DNA of 64,000 nucleotides from Epiperipatus broadwayi (Eukaryota > Onychophora > Udeonychophora > Euonychophora > Peripatidae). Location: assembly GCA_028023455.1 (NCBI GenBank), contig JAQFVV010000274.1, forward strand, positions 120,001 through 184,000, given 5' to 3'. Every line of letters begins with the position of its first letter. The first letter of the stretch is position 1. This document shows, piece by piece, positions 23,741-35,754 of this stretch. The notes under the pieces were generated by a model. The model worked only from the letters and a program-made list of their open reading frames with translations. It was not told the origin of the DNA and ran no database searches. The position numbers and the translations under genes are program-made.

Positions 23741-24827
23741 TTTGTTTTTTTAACTATTAAAGGGTATTGCGATCTGGTCATAACCAATTAGCAATTTATC
23801 TCTAGCTGTAAGATCAGAGTTCTAAATGCTAGTAATTATCCAGTGACAATTAACTAGTTTTATTTGTCAACTAGTACACTTTATTATTGTGTACTTAAGC
23901 ATTATTTTGTTTAGCTAGATTTCACCAGATCAAGAGGCTTGACTCCTTTCAGTCTTCTAACCATGCCTTCTTTGTTTAGAAGTTTACGAGCCTTGGCATT
24001 AACGTGCTTGTGAAGTCTATTTTCATGTTTTTGAGCTATTTTTTCAATTACTTGATTTACTGTTTCCATCCCAATGTCCTTGTATAAATTGTCATTTCGT
24101 ATGTACCAGGGGGCACCAACAATGCCACATAGTACTTTATTTTGAAATCTCTGTATGATGTTTTTGTTGCTCTGGCAGGTACAGCCCCATAGCTGTATAC
24201 CATAAGTCCATACTGGTTTGAGGACTTGTTTGTAGAGCAATATTTTATTGTGTATTGTCAACACTGAATGTTGATTCATTAGCCAGTACATCTTCCTATA
24301 CTTTATATTTAGCTCTATTTGTTTATTTTTGACATGTTGTTTCCACTGGAGTTTAGCGTCTAGGGTCATGCCCAGATATTTGGCTGTATTCCCATGAGGA
24401 ATAACTTGTTGACCTATGTATACAGGACTGTGTTCATCCTTCTTGTTGGTGATATCTACATGCCTAGATTTATTTTCATTAAGTTTTATTCGCTATTTCT
24501 TGGTTCAGTGATGTATCTCGGTAGTAGCAATTTGTAGTTTTTTTTGTTGATTCCACACAGTTGCCCGCAAACGCCAGAATCATAGTATCATCTGCAAATG
24601 TAGCAACAGTACTATCTCTACATGTGGGTATATCACTAGTGTACAAGAGATACAAGCACCGGTCCCAATACACTTCCTTGTGGTATACCGGCCTAGATTT
24701 TTCTTAGGTTGGAATAGGCGTCTTCCTGTTTGATCCTGAAATATCTCCCTAGTTTATAGGATTGTAGTATTTCTGTATACTGTGCAGGGAGAAGCTTCTC
24801 AAGTTTATATATTAGGCCTTTATGCCA
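23741..24827 (-). pseudogene. 5'-truncated Jockey-type LINE reverse transcriptase
   Basis: The minus strand shows LWHKGLIYKLEKLLPAQY, then a stop and AGIPQGSVLGPVL in a second frame, ATFADDTMILA with the catalytic FADD box (24,570-24,600), and the C-terminal frame 23,911-24,369 with LKPVWTYGIQLWGC and LRGIVGAPWYIRND-like residues. IPQGSVLGP, FADD and the TYGIQLWG motif are characteristic of Jockey-clade non-LTR RTs. The element begins abruptly in the RT, ends in an A-rich 3' tail, and is flanked by a 15-bp duplication: a typical truncated target-primed insertion. Confidence 0.88.
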
Positions 24828-24842
24828 TAAATCACCCCACAT
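24828..24842. repeat. Target-site duplication, right of Jockey-type LINE
   Basis: Exact copy of 23,726-23,740. The sequence continuing to about 24,873 matches, in reverse complement, 25,181-25,225, showing that the target itself is a local repeat. Confidence 0.85.
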
Positions 24843-25120
24843 GGTTAAGAAATACAGTACCGCCCTCTGTGAACTAATATATAAATACATTAGAGTTCAT
24901 ATTTCAAAATAGCCAGCTCAAAATCATACCACTTTGAACTGTCTGCTATAAAATGTTATATATTTAAATACGAACAAACTCAAACAAAGAACTTGAAATT
25001 CTAGCAAGCAAAAGATCTTAATTTTTTGCTACTAACAAACATGTTTTACTATTATTATATAAAGACAAACTAAACATTAGTAATTTTAATCTTTAAACTA
25101 CCTAACAGAAATGTATAGAA

Positions 25121-25275
25121 AATAATTCCAGTGCATAACGCTATACTGAAATAAATATACAAATATTAAGCATTAAATCACAGAGGGTGGTACTGGATTT
25201 CTTAACCATGTGGGGTGATTTAATGCTTAATATTTGTATATTTATTTCAGTATAGCATTATGCACTGGAATTATT
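25121..25275. repeat. 60-bp-arm foldback with 35-nt loop
   Basis: Arms 25,121-25,180 and 25,216-25,275 are reverse complements with one mismatch. The left arm and loop also match the Jockey target sequence: part is present at 23,693-23,740 and, inverted, the loop region at 24,836-24,873. A palindrome of this size could arise by template switching during repair or by inverted duplication of the target. Confidence 0.85.
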
Positions 25276-25915
25276 TTTATATATAATTCAAATTAATTAG
25301 ATTGTTCATTACCCTTAATAGTCCAACTTCTGTTGTTTCCTTTTTTTACTTTTTTTAATATGTTAATGCATTCTGTCATAAGCTAAATTTAGAAAATATT
25401 ACGTTAATGATGACATCAGTTCCAATGCATGAGTATTTAATTTTCCAAGATTTCCTTCCTCAAAATTTAAATATTGAATTTATTATACTGACTCATTAAT
25501 TCCATTTATTTCCGAATGGTTATTAAGTTTATAATTGTAGATTTTTAGATAGATATCTTGAATGTTAAGCTCCAGACGTGATATAAATATGTATGTCGAA
25601 CAATTGCTTAGTTTTTTAAAAAAATTGAGCGAGGATAAAGGAAAAGAGGGTGCAGTCATCCTTGATTGCGATATATTTTATTTACCCCTCCATTGCTAAT
25701 GACTTCCAATGCAGTGGTTTATTTAATTATTCTGAAGAATAAAGATAATGAATATATAAAGTACAATTTATTTTTCCTTCATTTTTTTAATGGTGATCTC
25801 CTTTCTTGTTGTTAAAAACAAAATTTTTTTTCCACATGCGATTGAAGATTTCTCATAATAACATTTGTTGATATCTTTTTAAAACATTCAAAGTAAAATA
25901 ATGCTAATTATATAT
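25276..25915. other. AT-rich stretch without gene
   Basis: No ORF, RNA gene or repeat partner recognised. Confidence 0.5.
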
Positions 25916-26420
25916 TGTGCCGGTCGGATTTGTATGTTCACGTAACAAGATCTAGCATCTAGGCAAAAGTACCTCGAATCCACTCGTGCGCAAGATACAC
26001 AGGTCAGGAACACTCATGAACTCTGCCCTATTTGCCTATTTCCGAGATCTATAACATTATGAGCAACAATCCCGATGACATCGATTAATTTACTTCTCAT
26101 CCGCCGGCATCGATCATTGGAGACACAAAAAGACTCTAGGCTAAACTTATGATAGATTAACTTAATAACTAGTTATATTTTATCAACAATAATGGCTCAG
26201 GCTCATGACCTAGCATATTAATTATGTATTGAGCGGAGATCATCTAGTCATATTTAGCATAAGTAATAACTTAATATATTATCTTAACTAAAAGAAAGCA
26301 ATGGTTCGAGTTTGATATATATATTTAAGATTTATTAATAACAAAATTATGTCGGGTTATTTAGCCGACGTGAGCCTCAGAAGTATTATATTTGTTTGAT
26401 TCATATTTAATAATAACATT
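25916..26420 (-). repeat. LTR-like repeat, left end of gag element 2
   Basis: Starts TGTGCCGGTCGG after TATAT and shares with 10,560 the blocks caaaagtacctcga and ctctgccctattt, and with 48,620 the block tttgtatattc(a/g)c(a/g)taac. Near 26,325-26,345 the minus strand carries an AATAAA-like signal. It lies 4,945 bp from the edge at 30,861, framing the gag remnant at 28,176-29,049. The right end is approximate. Confidence 0.55.
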
Positions 26421-28175
26421 AGATTTGCGGCTATGCCAATAATATATATGTGTGACTTAATAAATTAGCGCTATTAGAATACATTACTGGAATACTATTA
26501 CACCCCCAGAGACGAAAAGAGCATTTTACTTAATTTAAAAAGATAATATTTTTACAAGCAGATATTATGGTTGGTTACATTCAATATGATTATTAATTTG
26601 GAGTTATAGATAATTAATGTGCGGGGTGTGTAATGAATAATTATGTAAACGATATTAAATCTATCGCATTAATACGTATATTAAACTAATGGAAATATGT
26701 CTGTTTAAAGAAATCATTTCATGACGGCTTATGAATACTTCTGGGCGACAAATAAGACACTGAAAGGCAGTGCGTGCATGGCGGCCGATTGGGTGGGCCC
26801 AATTATGGATCCTGGAGCGTGCTTCATGAATTTTTTTATAACGAAGTGGACCGATTTCCTCTGCAAACGTAGGCAGGGTCGGTTTGACGAACAAGAGTCC
26901 AAGATTCCCTGGAATGAAGTACAGGCAAATCATGGATTATGAAGAGTGGTCGGCAAGGTCATTATCGGGCTGGATTTTCCAGAGCGATCCCCGTATAAAG
27001 CATACACATAAGACCTAGGATGTCCCCAGGGTGGTTTTACAGCCTGGTTTAAGGACATGAGAATGACGATGAGCTCGACTGCGCGAATACCTCCATGTGA
27101 GAAAGAAGCACATATATATATATAAACGAAGTGGCCTTTATGCACAAAATGCTTAATGATATAATATAAATATAATTCTAAAAAGTACAGATTATCGAAA
27201 CGTATTTATTGCCCATAAATTATGAAATATTCGGCGTAATGACATGGCTTCACTAAGCAAACATGGGTAATAATTATACTTAAATATAAAACTAAGATCT
27301 CAAGATCCCCCTCTTCCTTACATTATGTTACTTAATATTATTCATTACTTTTTACACATTTAATAAATCTCAATTTTGGTTAATCAATGCCCTTGTGAAA
27401 ATATATAATTGATTCCAAAATAAGTGGGTGGTGGTAATAGCTAAGATGGGTTTACATATGTAATATAATTTAAGAATAAAAGAAAGCGCATTATTTAGGA
27501 AGGAGAATGTGAAAAACAGACATCAAATCTGTTTTTCTACAGTAAACATGAAAAATCTAATTATTTATTTATCTAAAATCGCGAGCACCTGGGCAAGTCG
27601 AATAAGACTTGTTTTGATCAAATTATAAATTATTTACCCAGTAAATGATGAATGGGGAAAACAAAATGAGTTATATGCTTGCGATTTTAGAATACTATTG
27701 GCATTTCTTTTAAAATATAAATACATAAATCAAATTGAAAATTGGTTGCCGCTTGGAAATAAAAGAAAAGAAAAACATTATATAGGAGGCTTAATATAGA
27801 TTAGTTATATAGAGTTATAGAATACATATTGAAGACATTTAATATAGATGATTTAAAATATAAATATTACAGAGAAGGCAGGATTTAGGAATTATAAGCC
27901 GTCAAAGTTCTTTTACCTTGATTATTTGGAAAAGCGTTTCACTAGGAATCAGTCCATCGGTATTATTTTTCGAGATCTCAAGTAGCATTGTTATTTGAGA
28001 GATAGCATTTCATTTTACAGGAAAATATACATAAAGTTCAGTAGTACGGGATGCAGAGCTTCGTTCTTGGGAACAGCATATTAGAACGGAGGGACAAGGT
28101 GAAATTTCCTACTCATGACACATTGAGTGAGAATCAAATACATTTGCGTATTTTGAATGGCTCTTTTCGTACAAC
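26421..28175. other. 3' internal region of gag element 2, no pol seen
   Basis: A block at 26,715-27,090 is distinctly GC-richer than its surroundings, with overlapping short ORFs on both strands, but I recognise no domain in any frame. The rest is AT-rich. No protease, RT, RNase H or integrase motif was found. Confidence 0.5.
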
Positions 28176-29049
28176 TCATGCATTTCGCCTCATATGTCCC
28201 TTTGCTTCTTTTCCTGTTCCGAAGTTTGGCTTCTCAGGTGGTCTCTTCCGTCGTTTCCATTTTGGAAAGATATTTACTCCCGTTCTCCGCCCTTTTTCAT
28301 CCTCTTTTATTGCTTCACGATGCCTGCCATAGTCATACGTGCTCATGTCAATGGCATTGAGCAGCTCCGCAATCTCTCCCATTGATTCTTTCCCTGCCCC
28401 CAAGATCATCTGTTCCAATTTCATGGGCATACTCTGTCTTATAATGCGGTGGATATGACTCTCTGTCATGTTGCATGCATCCAATGTCCGCAGTGTAGCC
28501 ACCTGTTTATGAAAAAATTGTGAATAGCTATCATTGCACCCTTCTTTAAACTTTTCTTGCATAATTTGATAGCGCGTTAACTCTTGCCTATCCTCGGTCC
28601 AAAAGACCTCTCACTTCTTTTTGATACTCTTCAAAAGTAACCAGCTGTCAACCAAGCGCGTCCCACCATGACTGAGGTGGCTCTCACGTGATAATTATCT
28701 TACTTTCTTCCACCATGGGATTGATATTGAAATATTTTTCTAGGCTACGTAGATGCTCGACCGGTGCTTTCCCCATCCTTCCTGCAAATGGACGAATTTT
28801 TAGGAATTGGTTCATACTCCCTTTCACCTTCGTGTGACTTATTACAGCTGCCAGTTTTTCCGAGGAGTTTACTTGAGCGCCTTGCTTCTGTTCATCTTCA
28901 CTCTCCATATCTGTCTTTTCACCTTCCTGTTCCCCCAAATCATTCTCGTCTTTGATTCCCACTTTCTGTTTTAATCTGTCCATTCTCTTTTCTATATCTC
29001 CGAATCTCAACTCTAGACTTTCAAGATTTTTCAAAATTCGCTCCAACAT
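28176..29049 (-). pseudogene. LTR-retrotransposon Gag (capsid) remnant 2
   Basis: The N-terminal frame (28,684-29,049, 121 codons) starts with a coiled-coil-like stretch (RILKNLESLELRFGDIEKRM), an acidic linker and a capsid start (PFAGRMGKAPVEHLRSLEKYF). The WW motif (SWWDAL, about 28,655-28,675) and FEEYQKEV lie in intermediate frames; the C-terminal frame (28,176-28,562, 128 codons) has FFHKQVATLRTLDA, MPMKLEQMILGAG and a basic tail (KWKRRKRPPEK). The order matches 12,982-13,979. There is no CCHC knuckle; the basic tail may have served for RNA binding. A few indels and stops interrupt it. Confidence 0.72.
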
Positions 29050-30820
29050 ATTTTCCCAACATACTGCATTGTCTTCCCGGTAGCCTCTTTAACTCTCGAA
29101 ACTTCATCAAATTAGACAAAAATTAAAAATAACAGATTGTGTATGTTTGACCTACTGTGCAGCTATGAACTGACAAAACTGGTTACTTCTTAATAGATAT
29201 ACATTTAACAAATTAACGCCCTTTGATTTATTTAACGCTTCATTTGAACTATATATCTAAACAACCCTTTCTTCAATAAAATATAAAACTTTTCACTTTA
29301 TTAACGTATTTCTGATCTCTCATAACTCTCCCCATTCCCCTCTACTTCTCTTCGAAGCCCTTTAGTTTGGACGCCATTATAACAAACCCATTACCTCTCA
29401 CTAGACAGGTGTACTCTACCGAATATGTATATATGATGTATCAATATACGTGCCTATGTATTTTTATTTAATTAAGTGGTTTTGACCTAAATATTATTAT
29501 TCAAAAGTTATGGATTTATTCTCGCAACTGTAATATATCCCCAACGCATATTTATGGTCATGCGAAGGACACCAAGTGCCAATCCTATATGAATATAAGA
29601 ATTACGCGAAGCGCATATATTACCAACAAGAATACTATTTACGTAATGTGAGAGGTTTTGGCTATCAGCTAGCTCAGTATCATGGTCGGGTGGCGTCACA
29701 GCCGGTAGTAGCTATGAATGGGGTTAAGTTCTTTCTCTTTTTTTTAAACATAAAAAAAATAATAACAACTAGATAAATGGATCTAAATAAATAACTAATT
29801 CAACATTCTACTTTCTTTGTATATTTATTTAATATTATAAAAAAACATGTATTTATTACTCTGTCATTTTAAATCGCTCACATACGCCATTCTTTCCAAT
29901 AGATCTCACATACATATCTCAAGTAGTGAAGGTCGATACTACAAAACAGTTTGTATCATGTGACTTTCGGCACTAATTACTTCATTACATCCGTAATGCA
30001 ACAAGGCTTTAAGGAAATCTTATTGAATTAATTCCTCCACTTATTATAGTAAGTAAAACAAAAGAATTTTTTTTCCATAAAGAAACATAAAATCATTAAT
30101 TAAAGTTCTTTACCTGACTCTTCCTGGGAAGTAGTACAAGCAGATTTATTTATTTATTAAAGAGTTCTGTTCCACAGGCAAATTAGGCAATTCAAAGCAA
30201 CGATTTGAGATCTTCATGTCCGTTGGCCGATGAGGTTTATCCTGATTCCACGCTGGAATTATGTGTTGTTTCAAGGCATTATGGTTTTATTGAGGGAGCT
30301 GTAGCAGGTTGGAATTAGGGTTTGAATCCGATGCGGCCTTCTCTTACCCCAACATTTCTTTTGAAATCGCCATTATATAAGCTAAATATTTATAACCTTT
30401 TTGGTGTTCACAGTTGCAGCTCTGCTGGAAAAAGATCCTATGCATTCTGGGTGGCTTGCTTTTATAGCCCCCTCCATTTGTTTTAGAAGCTTCTTTTTTA
30501 TCTCACTTCCAATTTTCAATGTGGACTAACCAGATCTGTTAGACATGTGAAAACTCGTGTCGTAGCTTTTATTGTAATATAACAGAAAATAGAATGTCAT
30601 TCTGCAACTCTAGTTTTTAAAGCGTGAAACAAAATCTCGTTTCTCTCTTTTCACTACTTAATTCATTCATACACACATTTGTCACATGCACATATATATC
30701 ATTTAAAAATGACAGAGTCCCTCCCCCCGCGTTTGTGTATTTGTAACCACTACCACTTAATAAAAAAAAAAATTAAATATTATATATTTCTATGTCTACA
30801 TATGTTTACTGATTAAATAA
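29050..30820. other. 5' internal region of gag element 2
   Basis: No gene recognised. 30,130-30,540 is somewhat less AT-rich and contains no ORF worth reporting. Confidence 0.45.
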
Positions 30821-30823
30821 TAT

Positions 30824-30855
30824 TTGTGACTGAGTTCGAACCCATTCTGTCACAA
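30824..30855. repeat. Hairpin at LTR edge, copy 2
   Basis: TTGTGAC pairs with GTCACAA around a loop with gagttcgaaccc, six nucleotides from the LTR edge at 30,861. Compared with 10,521-10,554 one pair has changed from A-T to G-C on both sides, keeping the stem. Confidence 0.7.
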
Positions 30856-30860
30856 TATAT

Positions 30861-31900
30861 TGTAACGGGCCTGTGAATTTCTCAGGAAATAGGGGGAGCA
30901 CATCTTACTATGGTCAATGTTTGGGTCTTTGGATAGGATGCAAGTGATTACATGATGAAATACTTAACCTATGATTGTATCTACTTTCAATAGACTAGCT
31001 CTACATATTTTTATTAACCTAGATACAATTTGGGTCAGTTCATCCAATTCTCTTTTTTCTGGCCACATTATACGACAGCATTCGAACTCAGGGAGTAATT
31101 GCTTGGAATTTCTTATCAGGAAAGATCACACTAATAGCAGCTGTTGTACCTCTGTGTAGGTGATGTTTGATTACTAAAAACCTATAAGCATTTCCAAATA
31201 CCATAAGCCATAGGACAATGTGTATATGCAATATATGAATATATATTAAGTTATAATAATTAACTTGATTATATCTATTTATTTTCTTTAAAGTAATAGG
31301 ATAATATTGATAGGTATAAGAATAATTAAGATAATAATGCTTGTGATGGATATATGAATAATGATGAGTTAGAGACCAGATTAAAATAATGAATTATATT
31401 AACATTTATTGAGTAACAAAAATAAACTAATAAATACTAATTCATTCTGAAACATGTTATTTGTTATATCAAGGATAACCTTCTACCACATTAATATCTA
31501 ATAATGATATTTATAAAAATAAAGTCCTCATCCCTCAATCCAATGGTAGAAATTTATGCACTTGACAAATTATTTATAAAAACAAAGATATAACATTGAT
31601 AGATTACATGATCACGATTCTATCTGACTAATTGAAATTATATACAAACACATTAAAAAAAGTCTTTGTTCAGTTAGATCAATGATTGTAAATCTTCTTG
31701 AGAACTCCCTCTCTATTTACAAATATCCTTAACATTAAGAAGAAACTACAATAAATTCATACAAGGTTATTAAATCATTTATACAAAAGCAATATATAAA
31801 TTAGATTAACTAATAATAAACAAACTAACACCGTAATGTAAAATAATACTGAAAACTCTTACCTCTTATTTCACATTATGCTGTCATAGTCAGTAGGATT
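30861..31900 (-). repeat. LTR-like repeat, right end of gag element 2
   Basis: Starts TGTAACGGGCC after ATATAT and matches 14,735-15,050 at the edge, at acctctgtgtaggt and at gagaccaga. As the copy upstream of gag on the minus strand it would be the 5' LTR. The right end is unclear: AT-rich sequence continues to about 31,900 without a recognisable TG start. Confidence 0.5.
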
Positions 31901-33310
31901 GGGAAGTTAATCTAATCTACATTTTATTGAATATAAGTAAAAAAGAAAAACATTATTTAATTAAATCTAATATTTTTTCCCCTAAGGTACTTACCAATAA
32001 TTAACCTATGACGTATTAATATTTTTTCCCTCTTTCTCTCATAATGAACTTTTCTAAAATGTGACACATTTTTTTTCCGATTGTGGAAACGAAAATATAC
32101 ACAAAAATTTACAATAGACAAAAATAATAATAAAACAAAAATCACAATTTTTATCTCGTTATACTAATTAAAATTTGACGAGTCTGTTGGAAAGTATTTA
32201 TTTGCAAGGTAAATCTTTTTGGATCAAGACAAAATACTGCTCCCTGGAAAAGTGGCAAGCTTGTTTGGATCAAAAGACAGTGATCTTCTCCAGTTGATTC
32301 CTCTGGAAATTTATTAGGCATTTTATCTAAGACAAAGGATGTTCTTCAGATTTCTTATAAATGGGTAGGTGAAATCTTTATGTTTTCATGGCTTTATTAA
32401 TGGCATGGTATTCCCTGTGGTATGAACTGTTTAGCAAGCAAACATTGTATAATAATAATACTATATATCTATTTTAAAAAGATTTAAATTCGAATATGTA
32501 TGTCCATCTTTGTATTCGAATTTTTCATGGAGAAGAAAATTAGCTTTTGTTTTACAAATGCATTATCCTAGAAGGCAGAATATAATATAATAATTAATCC
32601 CACTTTTAGATCGCGCATAGTTTTTTTAATATATGAACCTTGTCATTTTCCATTGTTGAGCAGACATAATATATATAGTAGGGATTAAAATAATCTTTTG
32701 TGAACATTTTAAATTTCGTTTTCACAGTTGGTTGCTATGTGATTAGATTTTAAATTAGGTCATGTTTTGTGAGGTTTATGTATAAGTTTTCGATAAAGTT
32801 TTCTTTAGTGATACATAACACATGCTTTATTTCAGTGTTAATATGCGTATATGTTTTTCCTAGTTGTTTAATGTTTTTATTTATTTATTTTTTTAAAATA
32901 ATGTTTATTGTATATATATATATGTGTGTGTGTGTGGGTTGGAAAGGAAAATTACTAATATTGATAAATTGTTTGGCAATTTATTGGTTAGGCAAATATT
33001 TTTATATGGTTCCAATTGGAAAAGTGCCCTAAACATTGGATGGTGTGTCAGGGTTGTAACTCATCCTTACAATATATATATATTGTAATCTCTACACTCT
33101 TCACCTATATTGCTTTATGCACAAATAAATGCCCAGGCTCCAATACTATACAAGATAGAATAAATTTATAATCTATATTACATCTATATACTTATTGATA
33201 AGACTCTTATTATGCTATTAATTTACAGCTAATTTCAGTTGGGGGTTATAGCGTATCGTGGTCATATAGAATGCAAATGGGAATGAGAGAAGTATTTATA
33301 AGCAATAATT
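31901..33310. other. AT-rich stretch without gene
   Basis: No domain recognised. Contains a (TA)n(TG)n microsatellite at about 32,911-32,938. Confidence 0.5.
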
Positions 33311-34628
33311 ATGTAGTATTTATTTAATTATATTATCAATGAAAAATACAAAATTATCAATGTGCTGCCTGTAGCTTATTAACTTGTCAAACAATTTCCT
33401 AAGTTTAAGAAATATTGCACTATGAAATATTGGTCACTTCACTTATTTGTATCTAGCTTATTATGATCTTGTCTATTCTGTAAACGTAAAGACGATCACT
33501 TAGGAATCACCCCTCTATTAATCACTGATATATCTTTCAGTTGCATTTCCAAACAAGATTTATTATTACCTGCTTCAATCTTTTGAACTAAAAATAGTGT
33601 GTTGGTGTGCATCAGAAAATAAATTATTATTTTGTTGATTAATACTATCTTCTTGTATACCCAGTTCCCTAGTAACAGCATCCATACATTTGGAGTCATT
33701 AATGTTACAAATATTTTGTTCAATTGCTGAATTACAATCAATATTTTGTTTAATTACAGAAATAGTCTTGGCTAAAAACTTTTTCTGTTGGGAAATGTTA
33801 AAAATCAAGTCATCCAAAGAAAAATCAATGGAAGTATTTTTCATTTCGATAGAAGTCTCTTTGCCATCCCTTGATATTGCCTCAATTGGTGATCCCTCTA
33901 AAAAATCAAGTTTCACAAGTCTAGGTGGTACTTCTAGATCATCATGTGGTGTACTAGTTGGTGATCCATCAAAACAGACACAGTCATCAATCAGTTCAGT
34001 TTGGGTTCCCCTTTCATATGTTTTGATGCCCTCAGTTTGAATACCCGTATCCAACGATGTATTATTAGTCTGTAGATTATTATTATTTAGATGAACATTA
34101 TTATGTGCATTATCATTATTATGTAAAGCATCATTAGTATGTAGATTATAGTTCATTAATGAAATTATATATTTAAAACCATTAGCTGAACATTTTGCAC
34201 CATTCCTATTCAAATGCAGTCCATCCTGGGCCAAAAATTTAACTAGGTTTTCTTTTAATAAGAAATTCAAATGTTGCAGGAAATAAATATTATTTTGTGT
34301 ATTACTTAAAAAAAGACAATATTTATTAAACTCATATATCCTATTATTAATAATCCTTAACTGTAATGGGTCCATAGTATAATAACTATTTTGTAACCGA
34401 TTCAAAACTTGAGAAAATATAATCATAAATTTTAGGGGAATAAGAACAAATATACTCTATTAACTTCAAAATATGTAGATGTATATTATTCCTAAATGAA
34501 GAAATATCATTACTCCCAAGATGAACAAATAAAAAACTAATCTTATTTTTATTATTCAACTTATTAAAAAGAGCAATCCCATCCAAAATAGAAGCTCCAC
34601 GCCTATAATTAATTTGTACTCCATTCAT
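33311..34628 (-). pseudogene. Upstream PLE ORF with SGNH-hydrolase domain, copy 2
   Basis: Two overlapping minus-strand frames make one protein with a single frame change near 34,400. The N-terminal part (34,386-34,628) shows YRRGASILDGI and FLFVHLGSNDIS, where GSND is the GxND block of SGNH hydrolases; the 283-codon part (33,575-34,426) supplies DGLHLNRNGA, the Asp/His block. The first block (GDS) is missing because the sequence is cut at the junction at about 34,620. It continues through an Asn-rich linker, GIQTE and RGTQTE, and on past the stop to the region matching 3,900-4,030 of copy 1. SGNH domains hydrolyse esters; a role in retroelements is unproven. Confidence 0.7.
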
Positions 34629-35015
34629 GGTTTTAAATCGTATATTCCCAACTATGTCAATTGTAAAAGTATAAACTTGGTATATTTAATAGAATGTAAT
34701 AGATGCTTGGGTCGTTACATAGGTGAGTCAACAAACAGTTTACATATTAGAATGGCCAACTATAGGTTTGGTATTTTACATAAAAATGAAGATAGACCAG
34801 TTTCTAAACATTTTGATTTACCTGATTCCTCGATTGATGATTTAAGAGTGGTTATATTGGAAGATAATTTTTCTTCCATGAGAGTAAGAAAACAGAAGGA
34901 GAGTTTTTTTATTTTTAAATTTAAGACATTACATCCTCATTGGATGAATATCAATATAGGTATTATTACATCTTTATTACCTGGTTTTCTAGGAATTTGT
35001 TTTTTTATTTCCTAA
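34614..35015 (+). pseudogene. PLE GIY-YIG endonuclease fragment, family 1 copy 2
   Basis: A 133-codon open frame contains IPNYVNCK, LVYLIECNRCLGRYIGES (the GIY-YIG core, residues about 24-42), HIRMANYRF with the conserved Arg, VSKHF and DLRVVILEDNF with the catalytic Glu region, and ends in ITSLLPGF. It is uninterrupted over the domain, unlike copy 1. The Cys-rich linker and RT expected upstream are absent, and it is joined head to head with the minus-strand SGNH ORF. The start codon is a chance ATG at the junction, so this is a truncated gene, not a standalone nuclease. Confidence 0.82.
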
Positions 35016-35075
35016 ATAATTATTGTTTATTTTTTATTTCCTAAATAATTATTTTATAGGTGGACTAGCACGAAG

Positions 35076-35754
35076 TGGAATACACCTGGGTCTCGTTTTA
35101 CGTGATAGATAGGTTCCTCAGAAAACATGCAAACGAAATCATGCAAAAATAGATGTAACTTACATTGAAAAAGGGGGGATGCGGTCTGTGATTTTTCAAA
35201 ATTCGCATAAAAGCAAAGCACCAATGTAAAATTATTTTAAAATTTGCGCAAAAGAAAAAAAAAAGTAAGAAAATATAATATGACTAATAAAAAATTTCAA
35301 ATTTGAAAAAAATTAATACAAGACAAACTTTTTTTAACTATAATATTTAATTTTATTCAAAATAATATATTTTTATGCATAATTTACAGTACAGTAATTT
35401 ACATTTTTTATACATCTTTTAATTATTATCGCTATTTGCTGAAAAACATGTTCGTTTGTAAACTGGTAAAAAACCAGATTCTCACAAGAGGAAATACAAC
35501 TAGCGCCAAGTTCACTCTCATGTTGGATTAATGGTTTTCTGTTGACAACGTAATTAGTAATTAATCTTTGAGACAATGATTTTATTAATTGTTTATGAAC
35601 TTAGACTTATGATAATAAAAAGACATTTATTCACCACTGCTGGGAAAAATTTAATTAAAACTAACAACTTAAAATTAAATTCTTATTTTTGTCTTTAATT
35701 TTTTAATTTTCAATTCCGTTTAAAAATCAAATTTTGTTTTACATTACATTAATT
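35076..35754. other. AT-rich sequence between PLE copy 2 and repeat A
   Basis: It begins acacctgggtctcgttttacg, the reverse complement of the end of repeat A at 490-510, then diverges. No gene seen. Confidence 0.5.

Noticed and set aside
26661-27145. Overlapping ORFs on both strands in a GC-richer block
   Set aside because: Open frames on both strands reflect composition. No motif was recognised; most likely internal retroelement sequence.
28051-28385. Three plus-strand ORFs of 63-93 codons
   Set aside because: Antisense to the Gag remnant at 28,176-29,049; sequence is explained by that gene.
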